Below the pieces are notes generated by a model that saw nothing but the letters and a program-made list of their open reading frames with translations, did not search any database and had not been told where the DNA came from. A DNA stretch of 64,000 nt from Prochlorococcus sp. AG-347-L20 (GTDB taxonomy: Bacteria > Cyanobacteriota > Cyanobacteriia > PCC-6307 > Cyanobiaceae): positions 1-64,000 of the forward strand of contig QCCP01000002.1 in the NCBI GenBank assembly GCA_003281225.1, read 5' to 3'. The position numbers were made by a program, and so were the translations under genes. Every line of letters begins with the position of its first letter. The first letter of the stretch is position 1. Positions 8,987 to 19,871 of this stretch are shown in pieces.

Positions 8987-9862
8987 ATGGAGCTTTGTTC
9001 TTTTTTAACTTTAGATTCATTCATAACAGATCCTTTATCTCATGAATTTATGAGAAAAGCACTTCTTATGAGTTCACTAGTTGCAGCTGTTTGTGGTTTC
9101 CTGTCAAGTTATTTGACTCTTAAAGGATGGGCTTTAATGGGAGATGCAGTGTCACATTCAGTAATGCCTGGTGTTGTGGTTGCTTATGCATTAGGTCTTC
9201 CTTTCTCATTAGGGGCATTTATTTTCGGAGTTGGGTCTGTAGCATTAATAGGGTTTATTAAGCAGAAATCTAGAGTAAAGGAAGATACTGTAATTGGGTT
9301 AGTATTTACTGGATTTTTTGCTCTTGGAATCGTATTGGTTTCTAAGATTAAAAGTAATATTGATCTGCACTCAATTCTTTTTGGTAGTCCATTAGGAATT
9401 TCACTTTCAGATGTAAAACAAACCATATTCATTTCTTTATTGGTAGTAATCCTTTTATCAATTTTTAGAAAAGATTTAATGCTTTATTGTTTTGATCCTA
9501 GGCATGCAAAAACAGTTGGGATTAACGTATTGTTTCTTCATTATTTACTTCTCACATGCTTATCTTTGGCAGCTGTTGTGGGCTTGCAGTCTGTTGGAAT
9601 TATTTTGGTAGTTGCAATGTTGATTACACCTGGGGCTACAGCATATTTACTAACGGATAAGTTTGATAATATGACAATAATTTCAGTATTTAGTGCAATT
9701 ATCTCAAGCCTATTAGGAATCTACGCTAGTTTTTGGTTTGATCTTGAAACAGGTGGATCAATTGTCTTGGCCCAAACTTTTATATTTTTATTTGCTTTTT
9801 TATTCGCTCCAAGATATGGAATATTTAAGTTAAAGAAATTATTTGCTGGGTATAAAAGATAG
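8987..9862 (+). CDS. mntB: Mn/Zn ABC transporter permease, MntB-like
   Basis: Inner-membrane channel of the metal importer, of the ABC-3 (ZnuB/MntB) family, 291 residues. Eight or nine hydrophobic segments can be traced through the protein. The signature ALMGDAVSHSVMPGVVVAYALG (about residues 50-71) and the later TPGATAYLLTDKF block are characteristic of this permease family and include the contact to the ATPase. It is the last gene of the mntC-mntA-mntB set; its stop codon TAG overlaps the next GTG start by one base, so the DUF4336 gene downstream is probably co-transcribed. Confidence 0.92.
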   Translation: MELCSFLTLDSFITDPLSHEFMRKALLMSSLVAAVCGFLSSYLTLKGWALMGDAVSHSVMPGVVVAYALGLPFSLGAFIFGVGSVALIGFIKQKSRVKEDTVIGLVFTGFFALGIVLVSKIKSNIDLHSILFGSPLGISLSDVKQTIFISLLVVILLSIFRKDLMLYCFDPRHAKTVGINVLFLHYLLLTCLSLAAVVGLQSVGIILVVAMLITPGATAYLLTDKFDNMTIISVFSAIISSLLGIYASFWFDLETGGSIVLAQTFIFLFAFLFAPRYGIFKLKKLFAGYKR

Positions 9863-11025
9863 TGGGGGAAGAAACTTTAAAAAAGTGGAATTGGTGGCCA
9901 TTATTCCCCTTATATCCTTATGGAAAAAAGAAAACAATTTTAAGAGAATTAATTCCTGATCAAATATGGTCCTTGGAACAAATACAGGGACTTTATTATG
10001 TTGCGGTTCCAATAAGAATGACGGTAATAAAGGTTGATAATGGATTGATGCTAATAAATCCTCTGCCTCCGACAAAAGAATTAATAAATGAGTTAGAAAA
10101 ATTAATTACGATTCACGGTAATATAAAAACAATAATTCTCCCTAGCGCCTCAGGACTAGAACATAAAATCGGACTCCCAGCTCTTTCAAGAATTTTTAAT
10201 GATGCAGAAATTTGGCTTTGTCCTGGACAATGGAGTTTCCCCATAAATCTACCACTAGATTTTTTAGGAATTCCATCAAAAAGAGCAAGAATACTGTTTG
10301 AGGAAGGTACTCCAAATACAAATTCCTTTAAATGGTCTTCATTAGGCCCACTGAATTTAGGACTTGGAAGATATCAGGAGATAAGCTGTTTCCATTATCC
10401 TACGAAAACTCTTCATGTAACGGACGCAATAGTTGGGATAGACTCCACTCCACCTGAGATATTTAATTTTGATCCAACTCCACTTCTTTTTCATTCTAGA
10501 GAGAGAGGAGATGAACCTTTGAATGACACCATTGAACAAAGAAAAAAAGGCTGGAAAAGGTTAGTCTTATTTTCATCTTTTTTGAAACCAGGTAAATTAA
10601 ATATTCCACCTTTAAAAGAAATATTTAAGTATTCGTTCAAAAAAGATCTTAGAAATTGGAAATCTCATTTTGGTATTTATCCCTTTTTATGGGACGAAGA
10701 TTGGGAATCCTCTCTTGTTGAAATAATGGGTAAAGAAACTCCTAAGATTCAAATTGCACCAGTTTTACAAAAACTAATTTTTCCTCGTTCAAAAGAAGTA
10801 TTACTTAAATGGCTAGAAAATATCAAGTCTTTTGAAGATATGGAATATTTAATTCCAGCTCATTTTACGGCACCAATTAAATTTACAATAGAAGATTGCC
10901 AAAAATTAATTGATGAAATTAATTCCCAAAAGTGGGACAAACTACCTGAGGATAATAAATTTTTGATGGGTTTATACAAAAAATTGTTTGAACTAGGAAT
11001 AATTCCGGAAGAAGTAAATATTTAA
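9862..11025 (+). CDS. DUF4336 domain protein
   Basis: A 387-residue soluble protein beginning at GTG within the overlap TAGTG with the upstream permease gene. The N-terminal half, with WPLFPLYPYGKKKT and then a metallo-beta-lactamase-like beta pattern (VIKVDNGLMLINPLPPT, IILPSASGLEHKIGLPAL), fits the cyanobacterial/plastid DUF4336 family, a divergent member of that fold. The H of LEHKIG and the later FHYPTKTLHVTDAIVGID keep partial similarity to metal-site positions but a complete HxHxDH motif is absent, so hydrolase activity is doubtful. Translation is coupled to the Mn importer genes. No function is established for this family that I know of. Confidence 0.75.
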   Translation: MGEETLKKWNWWPLFPLYPYGKKKTILRELIPDQIWSLEQIQGLYYVAVPIRMTVIKVDNGLMLINPLPPTKELINELEKLITIHGNIKTIILPSASGLEHKIGLPALSRIFNDAEIWLCPGQWSFPINLPLDFLGIPSKRARILFEEGTPNTNSFKWSSLGPLNLGLGRYQEISCFHYPTKTLHVTDAIVGIDSTPPEIFNFDPTPLLFHSRERGDEPLNDTIEQRKKGWKRLVLFSSFLKPGKLNIPPLKEIFKYSFKKDLRNWKSHFGIYPFLWDEDWESSLVEIMGKETPKIQIAPVLQKLIFPRSKEVLLKWLENIKSFEDMEYLIPAHFTAPIKFTIEDCQKLIDEINSQKWDKLPEDNKFLMGLYKKLFELGIIPEEVNI

Positions 11026-11031
11026 AAACTA

Positions 11032-11367
11032 TTATTCTTCAATAGACATGTTTTCATCATTTTTAAGAGTTTGTTCCAGCTCTTTTCTTTGCTCCATTTG
11101 TCTTAAGAAATATCCTGTCATCATTGCAGAAGATAATAAATTAGCAATGTTGTCTTTTGAAGATGTTATTTTTACATCGAATTGATCTGAAGGAAGCATT
11201 CCAAGCAGACCTTGAACATTATGTCTAATAATTTCTTGAATATCTTCACTAGCTGATTTTGCTACTCTTTGCAAAACTTCAGGAGATTGTTTTTGTAAAT
11301 ATTGGATTAAATCATTCTCATCGTTTGGATCATTATTTTCAGTAGCAAGAAATTCTGGATTAAACAT
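11032..11367 (-). CDS. DUF760 small protein
   Basis: A 111-residue soluble protein of the DUF760 type found across cyanobacteria and plastids. The recognisable block is LIQYLQKQSPEVLQRVAKSASEDIQEIIRHNVQGLLGMLP (split here: residues 22-60), followed by FDVKITSSKDNIANLLSSAMMTGYFLRQMEQR near residues 63-93. The gene is convergent with the DUF4336 gene, 7 bases between stops, and is transcribed toward it; lepB follows upstream on the same strand after about 50 bases. The protein is mostly helical with an acidic tail. Its function is not known to me from sequence. Confidence 0.8.
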   Translation of the reverse strand: MFNPEFLATENNDPNDENDLIQYLQKQSPEVLQRVAKSASEDIQEIIRHNVQGLLGMLPSDQFDVKITSSKDNIANLLSSAMMTGYFLRQMEQRKELEQTLKNDENMSIEE

Positions 11368-11418
11368 TTCTACAACTTCAAGATATAAAAACCCTACAAC
11401 ATAACGTACCCATTAATC

Positions 11419-11997
11419 TTAATTATTAAGGGCAGGGAACCGAATAGGTCCAATTTTATTAAACGGCCAATATCTAAAAATAGCTTTACCAATAACCTTC
11501 TTATAGGGTAGAAATCCCCAAATATGAGAGTCCATACTGTTATTTCTATTATCTCCCATTACCCATAATGAATCTTCTGGGACAATAAAAGGCCCTATAG
11601 AATAATTAATATTTTTGTCAAAAACGTAATTTTTTTGAGCGAAATCATTTAAGTAAAGGTTACCGTCTCTTACTTCTACTTTGTCTCCAGGTATTCCAAT
11701 TACTCTTTTTATTAGTGCAGTATCTTCTTCATAGCCAGCATTAATTAATTGTTCCGGAACTTTAAAAACAACTATTTTATTTTTTAATTTTGAAAGATTT
11801 GATTTGGATGTGATTTTAGGGGTTACTTTCTCAACAAGAATTTTATCTTGTATTTGAAGTGTTGGAAGCATTGAACCTGATGGGATCCATCTTGGCTCTA
11901 TAACCTGCCATCGTATAATTAAAGCTATAGATATCCAGATTAAAAGATTTTTTAAATCCTTGAGTATTGAATTTCTTTTTTCTTGAGTTTTAGACAT
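11419..11997 (-). CDS. lepB: Signal peptidase I
   Basis: Membrane-bound serine protease that removes signal peptides from exported and thylakoid-lumen proteins. The 192-residue protein has one N-terminal membrane segment (about residues 13-30) followed by the catalytic domain. The Ser/Lys dyad is visible: S42 in IPSGSMLPTL and K97 in ALIKRVIGIPGD. The C-terminal signature GDNRNNSMDSHIWGFLP is family-typical. It is transcribed divergently from menD, with only 50 bases between start codons. Identification is secure; a second signal peptidase may exist elsewhere in the genome. Confidence 0.95.
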   Translation of the reverse strand: MSKTQEKRNSILKDLKNLLIWISIALIIRWQVIEPRWIPSGSMLPTLQIQDKILVEKVTPKITSKSNLSKLKNKIVVFKVPEQLINAGYEEDTALIKRVIGIPGDKVEVRDGNLYLNDFAQKNYVFDKNINYSIGPFIVPEDSLWVMGDNRNNSMDSHIWGFLPYKKVIGKAIFRYWPFNKIGPIRFPALNN

Positions 11998-12047
11998 GTT
12001 TTATTTAATTCAGTTCTGAGGAAAATCCCAAAGCATTTATATAAATT

Positions 12048-13811
12048 ATGACATCATCTATTGAATGCAAAAATTTTCTTAGAAGTTTACAACTTTTGAA
12101 TCTTCTTATAAAAATTGGAGTTCAAAATTTAATACTATGTCCTGGGAGTAGATCAGCACCTTTAGCAATAGCTGCTGGAGAATTAAATAAATTAGGACTG
12201 TTAAATATATTTAATTCAATAGATGAGAGATCAGCGGGATTCCACTCTCTTGGGATTTCTGCTGCATCAGGGAATCTTTCTTTAGTTATTACAACTTCTG
12301 GGACTGCCGTAAGTAACTTATTGCCAGCAGCAGTTGAGGCAGATCGATATTGTAAAGGTATTATATTTCTTACTGCCGATAGACCCTTAAGATTAAAAGA
12401 TTGTGGCGCTAATCAAACAGTAAATCAAGAAGATTTTTTAAGTTCAGTCTGTAGAAGGGTTTTAAGTACAAATTTAAATGGACTTCACGAAACACAAGAA
12501 AATGAAATCTTAGATTTAGTTCGAATTACTGAGAAACAGATTTCAACCTTCCCTGGTCCTATCCATTTTAATATTCCTATTGATAAGCCTTTAGATATTT
12601 CATTTTTGAATAAAAAAAATGTTTTAGAGGTTTTTGAGAGAATTTATTTGAAGAAAAAATATGTCTTTCAAAAAGTTGAAATAAAGTCTGATAAAAACAA
12701 ATTCTTAGAAATTTCAAAAAGTTTAAATTTAGATGAATCTGGCATTATTTTGGTAGGTCCCTATCAAGGTTCCGTAAATGACTTATCTTCTTTTAATAAA
12801 TCTTTAGAAAAATTGCAAGAAATTACTGGTTGGCCAGTATTTGCTGATCCTGTATCAGGAGTTTCTTCTGATTTAAGAGGATTAGTTGTGAATTGGGAAT
12901 TAGTCTTAAGAAAACATAATAATCGGATCAAATGTAAACAACTTTTAAGGCTTGGTCCTATGTCATCCTCAATTGATTTAGAGAAGTTTCTAACAAATTT
13001 TGAAGGTACACAAATTCTTATAAAAGAAAAAAACCATAGAAAATTGGATCCTATAAAAAAATCATTTGAATATGATTTTGGATTATCAAATTTTGCTTCT
13101 ATATTGTTAGAAGAATTATCAATTAAAGAAAAAAGCAAAAAGTCGCTTACGCCGTTAGCTCTTGATCTAATAGAAGAAGGTGAGCAAATTAAAGAAATTT
13201 TAAAAGAAAAAATTACTAATGATAATCAAATTACTGAATATAGGCTTGCAAATCTTGTTCCAAAACTTTGGCCGGCTGAAAATCCAATAATGTTATCTGC
13301 TAGTAGCCCGATTAGAGATTGGCTTACTTTTTCTGAGAATGGTACTCTAACAAGAAATTGTTTCAGCTTTAGAGGTGCTTCTGGAATAGATGGTACTTTA
13401 TCCCTTGCATTAGGAATTTCTAGAATTAAAAATCCTCTACTTCTCGTGACTGGGGATTTGGCTTTTATTCATGATATAAACGGTTGGCTAATTGAGAATT
13501 CAGTCGAAATGAATTTAACAATTCTTTTAATAGATAATAATGGTGGAAATATATTTAATCGTATTTATAAAAAAAATCTAAAAGAAGATGAATTAAAAAA
13601 ACTATTTCTTATGCCTAAAGAAATAAACTGGCCAAAACTCTCAGAGGGTTATCAAGTAAACTTTAAAAGTGTCACAAATTTTAAAAAATTACGAGAGGCA
13701 TTCGATTGGAGCATTTCTATCCAGAAATCTGTAATAATTAAAGTTGATATTGATCCAGAAAATGAAATTTGTGAAAAAAATGCCCTTCTAGAAAAAATAA
13801 TTGGCAGTTAA
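12048..13811 (+). CDS. menD: MenD, SEPHCHC synthase
   Basis: Thiamine-diphosphate enzyme that condenses isochorismate and 2-oxoglutarate in the pathway to phylloquinone, the electron carrier of photosystem I. The 587-residue protein has the N-terminal MenD signature [15 protein letters not shown] (about residues 27-41) and [17 protein letters not shown] (residues 59-75) with the catalytic Glu. The ThDP/metal motif is [14 protein letters not shown] near residue 472, ending in [12 protein letters not shown]. MenB follows 35 bases downstream on the same strand, so two successive parts of one pathway are together. The gene is divergent from lepB. Confidence 0.97.
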   Translation: MTSSIECKNFLRSLQLLNLLIKIGVQNLILCPGSRSAPLAIAAGELNKLGLLNIFNSIDERSAGFHSLGISAASGNLSLVITTSGTAVSNLLPAAVEADRYCKGIIFLTADRPLRLKDCGANQTVNQEDFLSSVCRRVLSTNLNGLHETQENEILDLVRITEKQISTFPGPIHFNIPIDKPLDISFLNKKNVLEVFERIYLKKKYVFQKVEIKSDKNKFLEISKSLNLDESGIILVGPYQGSVNDLSSFNKSLEKLQEITGWPVFADPVSGVSSDLRGLVVNWELVLRKHNNRIKCKQLLRLGPMSSSIDLEKFLTNFEGTQILIKEKNHRKLDPIKKSFEYDFGLSNFASILLEELSIKEKSKKSLTPLALDLIEEGEQIKEILKEKITNDNQITEYRLANLVPKLWPAENPIMLSASSPIRDWLTFSENGTLTRNCFSFRGASGIDGTLSLALGISRIKNPLLLVTGDLAFIHDINGWLIENSVEMNLTILLIDNNGGNIFNRIYKKNLKEDELKKLFLMPKEINWPKLSEGYQVNFKSVTNFKKLREAFDWSISIQKSVIIKVDIDPENEICEKNALLEKIIGS

Positions 13812-13846
13812 ATTCATTATTTTTCATCTTTAAATAATTAGGATTC

Positions 13847-14704
13847 ATGAAAGTATTACCTGGTAAGACAACCTTAAATTGGACAGAATGCAAATCTTAT
13901 GAGGATATATTGTTTCATAAATCAGATGATGGGATTGCCAGAATTGCAATTAATCGGCCTGAAAAAAGAAATGCATTTAGGCCGCAAACTGTAGATGAAC
14001 TCATTAACGCATTTAATATCGTAAGAAATGATGAAACTATTGGAGTAGTTCTCTTTACAGGTGCGGGACCTGACAAGAAAGGTATTTATTCTTTTTGCTC
14101 TGGAGGTGATCAGAGTGTAAGAGGTGAAAATGGATATAAAAATGATGAAGGGAGGCAGAGATTAAATGTACTTGAACTTCAAAGATTAATAAGAAGTTTG
14201 CCTAAAGTGATTATTGCCTTAGTTCCTGGTTTCGCGATTGGAGGAGGTCAGGTACTTCATTTGATTTGTGATCTTAGCATTGCCTCAGAAAATGCAATAT
14301 TTGGTCAAACAGGTCCAAGAGTTGGTAGTTTTGATGCTGGATTTGGATCTAGTTATTTGGCAAGACTTGTTGGTCAAAGAAAAGCAAAAGAAATTTGGTT
14401 TTTATGTAGACAATATAATTCGAAAGAAGCATTAGAGATGGGCTTGATAAATGCAATTACAAAGATTGAAGAATTAGAAGCTGAGGGTGTAATCTGGGCA
14501 AGAGAGATTTTACGTAATAGCCCAACTGCTATTCGTATTCTTAAGGCTTCATTTAATGCTGAGAATGATGGGATTGCAGGTATTCAAGAATTATCTGGAT
14601 ACACAACCCAATTATTTTATTCGACTGAAGAAGCTCAAGAAGGTAGAGATGCCTTTCTCGAAAAGCGTCCACCAGACTTTTCTGACTATAAGTGGACACC
14701 TTAG
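13847..14704 (+). CDS. menB: 1,4-dihydroxy-2-naphthoyl-CoA synthase
   Basis: Crotonase-family enzyme that closes the naphthoquinone ring (o-succinylbenzoyl-CoA to DHNA-CoA) in phylloquinone synthesis. The length of 285 residues is normal. Visible landmarks are [13 protein letters not shown] (bicarbonate/active-site loop, about residues 84-96), the oxyanion-hole block [13 protein letters not shown] (near 126-138) and [19 protein letters not shown], which is specific to MenB. It lies 35 bases after menD and 35 bases before glgA on the same strand; the first two belong to one pathway, glgA does not. Confidence 0.97.
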   Translation: MKVLPGKTTLNWTECKSYEDILFHKSDDGIARIAINRPEKRNAFRPQTVDELINAFNIVRNDETIGVVLFTGAGPDKKGIYSFCSGGDQSVRGENGYKNDEGRQRLNVLELQRLIRSLPKVIIALVPGFAIGGGQVLHLICDLSIASENAIFGQTGPRVGSFDAGFGSSYLARLVGQRKAKEIWFLCRQYNSKEALEMGLINAITKIEELEAEGVIWAREILRNSPTAIRILKASFNAENDGIAGIQELSGYTTQLFYSTEEAQEGRDAFLEKRPPDFSDYKWTP

Positions 14705-14739
14705 TTTATTTTTCAAAAGACCTTTTTAAATAATTATCA

Positions 14740-16197
14740 ATGCGAATTCTTCTTGCCGCTGCTGAATGTGCTCCAATGATCAAAGTTGGAGGTATGGGAG
14801 ATGTGGTTGGATCATTACCTCCATCTTTGATAAAACTTGGTCACGATGTAAGGGTAATAATTCCAGGATATGGGAAATTGTGGAGTCTTTTAGAGGTTTC
14901 GAATGAACCAGTCTTTAGAGCAAATACAATGGGCACTGATTTCTCTGTATATGAAGCAAAACATTCCATTCATAATTATGTGATTTACTTAGTGGGTCAT
15001 CCAACATTTGACTCTGAACAAATATACGGAGGCGAAAATGAGGACTGGCGTTTTACATTTTTTGCGAGTGCAACTGCAGAATTTGCCTGGAATTGTTGGA
15101 AACCTCAAGTTCTGCATTGCCATGATTGGCACACTGGGATGATTCCAGTGTGGATGCATCAGGACCCCGAAATTAGCACTGTCTTTACAATTCATAATTT
15201 AAAATATCAAGGCCCTTGGAGATGGAAACTAGAAAAAATTACTTGGTGCCCTTGGTATATGCATGGAGACCACACAATGGCCGCGGCAATGTTGTATGCA
15301 GATAGAGTAAATGCTGTTTCTCCGACTTATGCAGATGAAATTAAAACCCATGAATACGGGGAAAGTCTCGAAGGATTACTGAATTACATTTCAGGTAAAT
15401 TAAGGGGAATTCTTAATGGCATAGATCTTGATGAATGGAATCCAGCCAAAGATCCAGTTTTACCTGCAAAATTTAGTATTAAGAATTTAGAAAATAGGCA
15501 AGAAAATAAGAAAATTCTGCAGAGAGAAATGGGTCTTGAAGTTAATCCTAAAAAATATCTCTTAGGTATGGTTAGTAGGTTAGTTGATCAGAAAGGAGTT
15601 GACTTACTTCTACAAGTTTCAAGAAGACTTTTAGCCTATACAGATTCTCAAATAGCTGTTTTAGGGACTGGAGATAGATATCTAGAATCTGGATTATGGC
15701 AACTGGCCTTAGATTACCCAGGAAGATTTTCAGTATTTCTTACATATGATGATTCTTTATCAAGACTTATATATGGAGGATCTGATGCATTCTTAATGCC
15801 TAGTAGATTTGAACCTTGTGGTATTAGTCAACTCCTAGCGATGAGATATGGCTCTATCCCAATAGTAAGGCGAGTTGGAGGTTTAGTTGATACAGTTTTA
15901 CCTCATGATCCAGAAAATAATAGTGGTACAGGTTTCTGCTTTGATCGTTTTGAACCTATAGATTTCTATACTTCTTTAGTAAGGTCTTGGGAAGCCTTTA
16001 GGCATAAAGATAGTTGGGAATTACTACAAAAAAGAGCAATGAGCCAAGAGTTTAGTTGGCAAAGATCTGCTCTTGAATACGAAATTATGTATAAGGATGT
16101 TTGCGGAATAAAGGAACCTTCACCTGATGTTGCTGAAATTGAGAAATTTTCTTATGGACAATCAGCTGATCCATCTTTAAAAAAAAGTATGACTTAA
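14740..16197 (+). CDS. glgA: Glycogen synthase (ADP-glucose)
   Basis: GT5 glycosyltransferase that adds glucose from ADP-glucose to glycogen, the night-time carbon store. The 485-residue protein starts with the ADP-glucose-binding K-x-G-G motif in [12 protein letters not shown] (residues 13-24). The second domain has [15 protein letters not shown] near residue 279 and the family signature [18 protein letters not shown] with the catalytic Glu near residue 360. Its neighbours are menB upstream (35 bases) and murF downstream (7 bases), so it may be expressed with both even though the pathways differ. Nothing is truncated. Confidence 0.97.
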   Translation: MRILLAAAECAPMIKVGGMGDVVGSLPPSLIKLGHDVRVIIPGYGKLWSLLEVSNEPVFRANTMGTDFSVYEAKHSIHNYVIYLVGHPTFDSEQIYGGENEDWRFTFFASATAEFAWNCWKPQVLHCHDWHTGMIPVWMHQDPEISTVFTIHNLKYQGPWRWKLEKITWCPWYMHGDHTMAAAMLYADRVNAVSPTYADEIKTHEYGESLEGLLNYISGKLRGILNGIDLDEWNPAKDPVLPAKFSIKNLENRQENKKILQREMGLEVNPKKYLLGMVSRLVDQKGVDLLLQVSRRLLAYTDSQIAVLGTGDRYLESGLWQLALDYPGRFSVFLTYDDSLSRLIYGGSDAFLMPSRFEPCGISQLLAMRYGSIPIVRRVGGLVDTVLPHDPENNSGTGFCFDRFEPIDFYTSLVRSWEAFRHKDSWELLQKRAMSQEFSWQRSALEYEIMYKDVCGIKEPSPDVAEIEKFSYGQSADPSLKKSMT

Positions 16198-16204
16198 ATT
16201 CTTA

Positions 16205-17578
16205 ATGGATCTTTCTTTTTTAGAGATAAAAGATGTTTTGGGTGATATTAAAAAACTGGGAGAGGGGGGAATAGATTCTTTAAATTTTAAGAACATAAGT
16301 ATTGATAGTAGAACTTGTTTAAAAAATGATCTTTTTATAGCTATCAAGGGTAAAAATTTTGACGGACATAATTTTCTTTCAGAAGTTTTAAATAAAGGGG
16401 TTAAATCAGTAGTTATAAAAGAAGGTATGCAGAAATTACTTCCTGATAATTTTCCTTGTTGGGTTGTGAATGATACTTTAGAGGCATTTCAAAAATTAGC
16501 ATTGCTAAAAAGAAAAAAATTAAATATCCCAGTTGTCGCAATAACTGGTTCAGTCGGTAAAACAACTACAAAAGAAATGGTTGGTGAAGTTTTAAATAGA
16601 CTTGGAAAAATTAAATTATCCCATGCAAATTTCAATAATGAGATTGGGGTTGGTCTTACTATTCTTGCCACAGATGAAGAAGATAAAGTTTTGGTACTTG
16701 AGATGGGAATGAGAGGTCTTGGACAGATCGAAAATTTATCTAGATATAGTAAACCCGATATTGCAGTAATTACTAACGTTGGGACAGCCCATATTGGATT
16801 GTTAGGCTCTAAAAAAAATATTACTTATGCAAAGTGTGAAATTAGTAAATTTTTAAATCCTAAAGGAGTTGTAATAATACCCGCAAATGATTTACTTCTT
16901 GAAGAAACTTTAAGAGAATACTGGAAAGGTAGAGTAATAAAAGTAGAACTTTTAAATATAGAAAATCAAAAGGAGAGTTTTAAGAAAGATGATAATTTGC
17001 GAGGATTTTATAATCCCTCGAATAAAACAATCTTAATTGAAGAAAATATCTTTGAAATTTCATTTGAGGGATTTCACAATGCTTCAAATTTCTTATTTGC
17101 TTATGCAGTTGCTAAAGAGCTAGGCATTGATTTTGAAAGTTTTAATAAATTTGATTTTGTAAGTTTAGGTGGAAGAAATAAAATTATTAAATCAGTAAAA
17201 ACAACAATATATGATGAATCATATAATGCTTCGCCGGAGTCAGTAAAAGCATGTATTAAAAATCTGCTTGAAAAACCGAGAAATAAATTTTTCATATTTG
17301 GAAGTATGCAAGAATTGGGAGAAGAATCTGAAAAATATCATAAAGAAATATTCAAATCAATAAATAATTCAGACATTGAAAAGTGTTTATTTATTTGCGA
17401 TAAAAAAAATGAAAAAATTTATACCAATTATTTAAAAGATAAGAAAAAATTTTGTGTTTTAAATAATATCAAAGATGTACCTGCAGAGATAAACAAATAT
17501 ACAAAAAAAGGTGATTCTATTCTTATAAAGGGGAGCAGATGTTGGCAACTTGAGGAAATTATTGAATTAATCAATTAG
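16205..17578 (+). CDS. murF: UDP-MurNAc-tripeptide:D-Ala-D-Ala ligase
   Basis: Cytoplasmic ATP-dependent ligase that completes the peptidoglycan pentapeptide precursor. The 457-residue protein has the three Mur-ligase domains: an N-terminal UDP-binding part (ISIDSRTCLKNDLFIAIKG), the ATP-binding core with P-loop TGSVGKTT (residues 114-121) and HANFNNEIGVGLT, and the C-terminal domain with YDESYNASPESVKA. These motifs separate MurF from MurC, MurD and MurE. The gene begins 7 bases after glgA and is convergent with glmU, one base between stop codons. GlmU supplies UDP-GlcNAc for the same wall, and an amidase and murI follow at 22.9-24.8 kb. Confidence 0.95.
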   Translation: MDLSFLEIKDVLGDIKKLGEGGIDSLNFKNISIDSRTCLKNDLFIAIKGKNFDGHNFLSEVLNKGVKSVVIKEGMQKLLPDNFPCWVVNDTLEAFQKLALLKRKKLNIPVVAITGSVGKTTTKEMVGEVLNRLGKIKLSHANFNNEIGVGLTILATDEEDKVLVLEMGMRGLGQIENLSRYSKPDIAVITNVGTAHIGLLGSKKNITYAKCEISKFLNPKGVVIIPANDLLLEETLREYWKGRVIKVELLNIENQKESFKKDDNLRGFYNPSNKTILIEENIFEISFEGFHNASNFLFAYAVAKELGIDFESFNKFDFVSLGGRNKIIKSVKTTIYDESYNASPESVKACIKNLLEKPRNKFFIFGSMQELGEESEKYHKEIFKSINNSDIEKCLFICDKKNEKIYTNYLKDKKKFCVLNNIKDVPAEINKYTKKGDSILIKGSRCWQLEEIIELIN

Positions 17579-17579
17579 A

Positions 17580-18929
17580 TTAGAATTTCTTTCTTTCCCA
17601 ATTTTCTATATTTACTTGCTTAGTTCTTGAGATTGCTAATGAATTATCTTTGGAGTCTTTTGTGATCACTGAACCAGCTCCTGTTGTAACTGATTCCCCG
17701 AGATTTATTGGCGCTACAAAAACTGTATTTGCACCAATACTGGAATTTTTACCAATTCTCGTTTGATGTTTTTTCTGACCATCAAAATTTGCAGTAATAG
17801 TACCTGCTCCAATATTTGTAGATCTTCCAATAATAGAATCGCCAATGTAACTTAAATGGTTTACTTTTGATTCTTCCTCTAATTGACTATTTTTGATTTC
17901 AACAAAATTACCTATTTTGCTAAAGGAAGATATTTCGCAATTAGGTCTGATATGACTGTAAGGGCCAATTTTTATATGATCCATTATCTGAGAGGCATAA
18001 ACAGTAGAGTTTGAAATTTCACAACTTAATCCCACTTCAGAATTCTCAATAAAAGTATTTGGTCCGATAATGCAATGACTATTTATTTTGGTATTTCCTC
18101 TTATATGTGTATTAGCCTCAATAATTACATCCTTACCAATTTCAGCTTCTTCACTAATCGAACAACTTGCTTTATTTATAAAAGTTACACCATTAAGCAT
18201 ATGATTTTCTTTAATTAAATTCTGAATACTTTCCTCGCATTCTGATAGTTGAATTCTGTTATTAATTCCTTGAAGTTCACCATTATCCTCTACCTCGAGG
18301 CTTAAGGAATTTTTTAGCAAAGATACTGTATCTGTTAAGTAAATTTCTTTTTGATTATTATTGCTTTGCAAGGTAAAAATTATTTCTGACAAGTTACCCC
18401 AGTTAAAACAGTAAATACCTGCATTTATTAATGGGTTTTCTCTTTCTAGATTATTGCAATCTTTTTCTTCAACAATTCTCTCTATAAAATCTCCATTTAA
18501 AAAAACTCTGCCATATCCATGAGGATTTGTTTTCTTTGTAGTAATTAAAGAAACATCAGCATTTTTTGCATCGTGTAAATATAAAAGATTTTTTAGAGTA
18601 TTAGGCCTAATGAGTGGCACATCGCCGTTAAGTATCAAAAGTTTTCCATCATGTTTTTTTACTTCTTTACAAAGTACTTGGATAGCATGACCAGTCCCCA
18701 ATTGAGGATCTTGAATGACAAATTGGATTTTTTTATTTTCTGGTATTGACTCTTGAACTTCTTTTGATTTGTGTCCTGTAATTACGAAAATTTGATCGGG
18801 ATTTAAATCAATGCAGGTATCAATTACTCTTTGCAAAAGACTTTTTCCAGAAATTTTATGTAATACTTTTGGTATTGAACTTTCCATTCTAGTGCCCTTT
18901 CCAGCAGCTAATATTGCAACACTTAACAT
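17580..18929 (-). CDS. glmU: Bifunctional UDP-GlcNAc pyrophosphorylase / glucosamine-1-phosphate acetyltransferase
   Basis: Makes UDP-GlcNAc for peptidoglycan and lipopolysaccharide in two steps. The N-terminal uridyltransferase domain has LAAGKGTRM (residues 7-15) and [10 protein letters not shown] near 99. The C-terminal half is a left-handed parallel beta helix of hexapeptide repeats (for example [28 protein letters not shown]), ending with the acetyltransferase block around [17 protein letters not shown]. 449 residues is full length. It is convergent with murF (1 base apart) and lies on the minus strand with the MnmC-like gene and aroA upstream. The annotation is secure. Confidence 0.97.
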   Translation of the reverse strand: MLSVAILAAGKGTRMESSIPKVLHKISGKSLLQRVIDTCIDLNPDQIFVITGHKSKEVQESIPENKKIQFVIQDPQLGTGHAIQVLCKEVKKHDGKLLILNGDVPLIRPNTLKNLLYLHDAKNADVSLITTKKTNPHGYGRVFLNGDFIERIVEEKDCNNLERENPLINAGIYCFNWGNLSEIIFTLQSNNNQKEIYLTDTVSLLKNSLSLEVEDNGELQGINNRIQLSECEESIQNLIKENHMLNGVTFINKASCSISEEAEIGKDVIIEANTHIRGNTKINSHCIIGPNTFIENSEVGLSCEISNSTVYASQIMDHIKIGPYSHIRPNCEISSFSKIGNFVEIKNSQLEEESKVNHLSYIGDSIIGRSTNIGAGTITANFDGQKKHQTRIGKNSSIGANTVFVAPINLGESVTTGAGSVITKDSKDNSLAISRTKQVNIENWERKKF

Positions 18930-18953
18930 ATTTTTATGAATATATCTATAAAT

Positions 18954-19859
18954 CTAACTCTTTAAGGCCAACTTCGTCATTCCCCACTTTTCTCTCCATT
19001 TTTTTGTGGGAACTAAATTTGATAATAATTGCTCCTTTAATCTATGCTTAATAATATCGTGTTTACTTGAGTTTAAATTTTGATCTCTATAAGGGATACT
19101 CGCCTTAGTTAAGAGATGTTCCTCTTCCATGACAGATAACTTTTCAAAATTTAAATTGGGTTTGAATTTATTTTTATCAAATTTTGCTATCGCAACAGTT
19201 CCCTGACTCCAAAAAGTTCTGTTTTTAAAACTTGGCTTAATAGTAAAAATTTCTAATCCAAGATTTCTTAAAGTTTTTCTTACTGCAGCTGAAGAAGAAT
19301 AAGTTATTAAATAACCCTGAGAATTAAGTTTTTCTGTGACTTTAGATAAAAATTCAATTGTCCATACTTGCGGGCATTTTTGAGGAGAAAAACCATCTAA
19401 ATAAATCAGATCGAATTTAAAAGATGAAGGAATAATCTTGATTTTTTCTCTAGCATCACCCCATAAAATACTGCATTTAAAAAATTGATCCTCAAAGTAA
19501 TCCTTTCGATACAGTGATTCAAATATTATTTTCACTTTCGGAGCCCACAATTTAAGGAAAGATTCATTTCTAAGCGAATATTCAAGAGGGTTTTTATCAA
19601 TCTCTAATGCATACAAATTTAAATAAGATTTTTGTTTAATTAATTCATTTAATAAAGAAGCAGAATTATATCCTAACCCAAAACATATATCCAAAACATT
19701 AAGAGATTTACCCTTAAATCTTTGCAAATTAGAAGTAGCGGTAAACTTTAACTTTGTTTCCTCCAATGCGCCCAGTAAACTATGAAAGTTCTCATTAAAA
19801 AACAGACTTCTTAAAGAGTAACTACCATCTTTAGTTAAAACTTCTATTAATTCAGACAA
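18954..19859 (-). CDS. MnmC-like tRNA U34 methyltransferase domain protein
   Basis: A 301-residue SAM-dependent methyltransferase corresponding to the methyltransferase (DUF752) half of MnmC, which finishes the mnm5s2U modification at tRNA wobble position 34. The SAM-binding glycine loop is LDICFGLGYNSASLL (about residues 55-69), with the acidic ALEIDKNPLEYSL block after it, then LIYLDGFSPQKCPQVW (near residue 155) with the DGFxPxxxPxxW motif diagnostic of the family, and YLITYSSSAAVRKTLRNLG. The FAD oxidase domain of E. coli MnmC is absent, as in other stand-alone cyanobacterial versions. It lies between glmU and aroA, 12 bases after aroA, probably co-transcribed with it. Confidence 0.85.
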   Translation of the reverse strand: MSELIEVLTKDGSYSLRSLFFNENFHSLLGALEETKLKFTATSNLQRFKGKSLNVLDICFGLGYNSASLLNELIKQKSYLNLYALEIDKNPLEYSLRNESFLKLWAPKVKIIFESLYRKDYFEDQFFKCSILWGDAREKIKIIPSSFKFDLIYLDGFSPQKCPQVWTIEFLSKVTEKLNSQGYLITYSSSAAVRKTLRNLGLEIFTIKPSFKNRTFWSQGTVAIAKFDKNKFKPNLNFEKLSVMEEEHLLTKASIPYRDQNLNSSKHDIIKHRLKEQLLSNLVPTKKWREKWGMTKLALKS

Positions 19860-19871
19860 AAACTCTTTAGC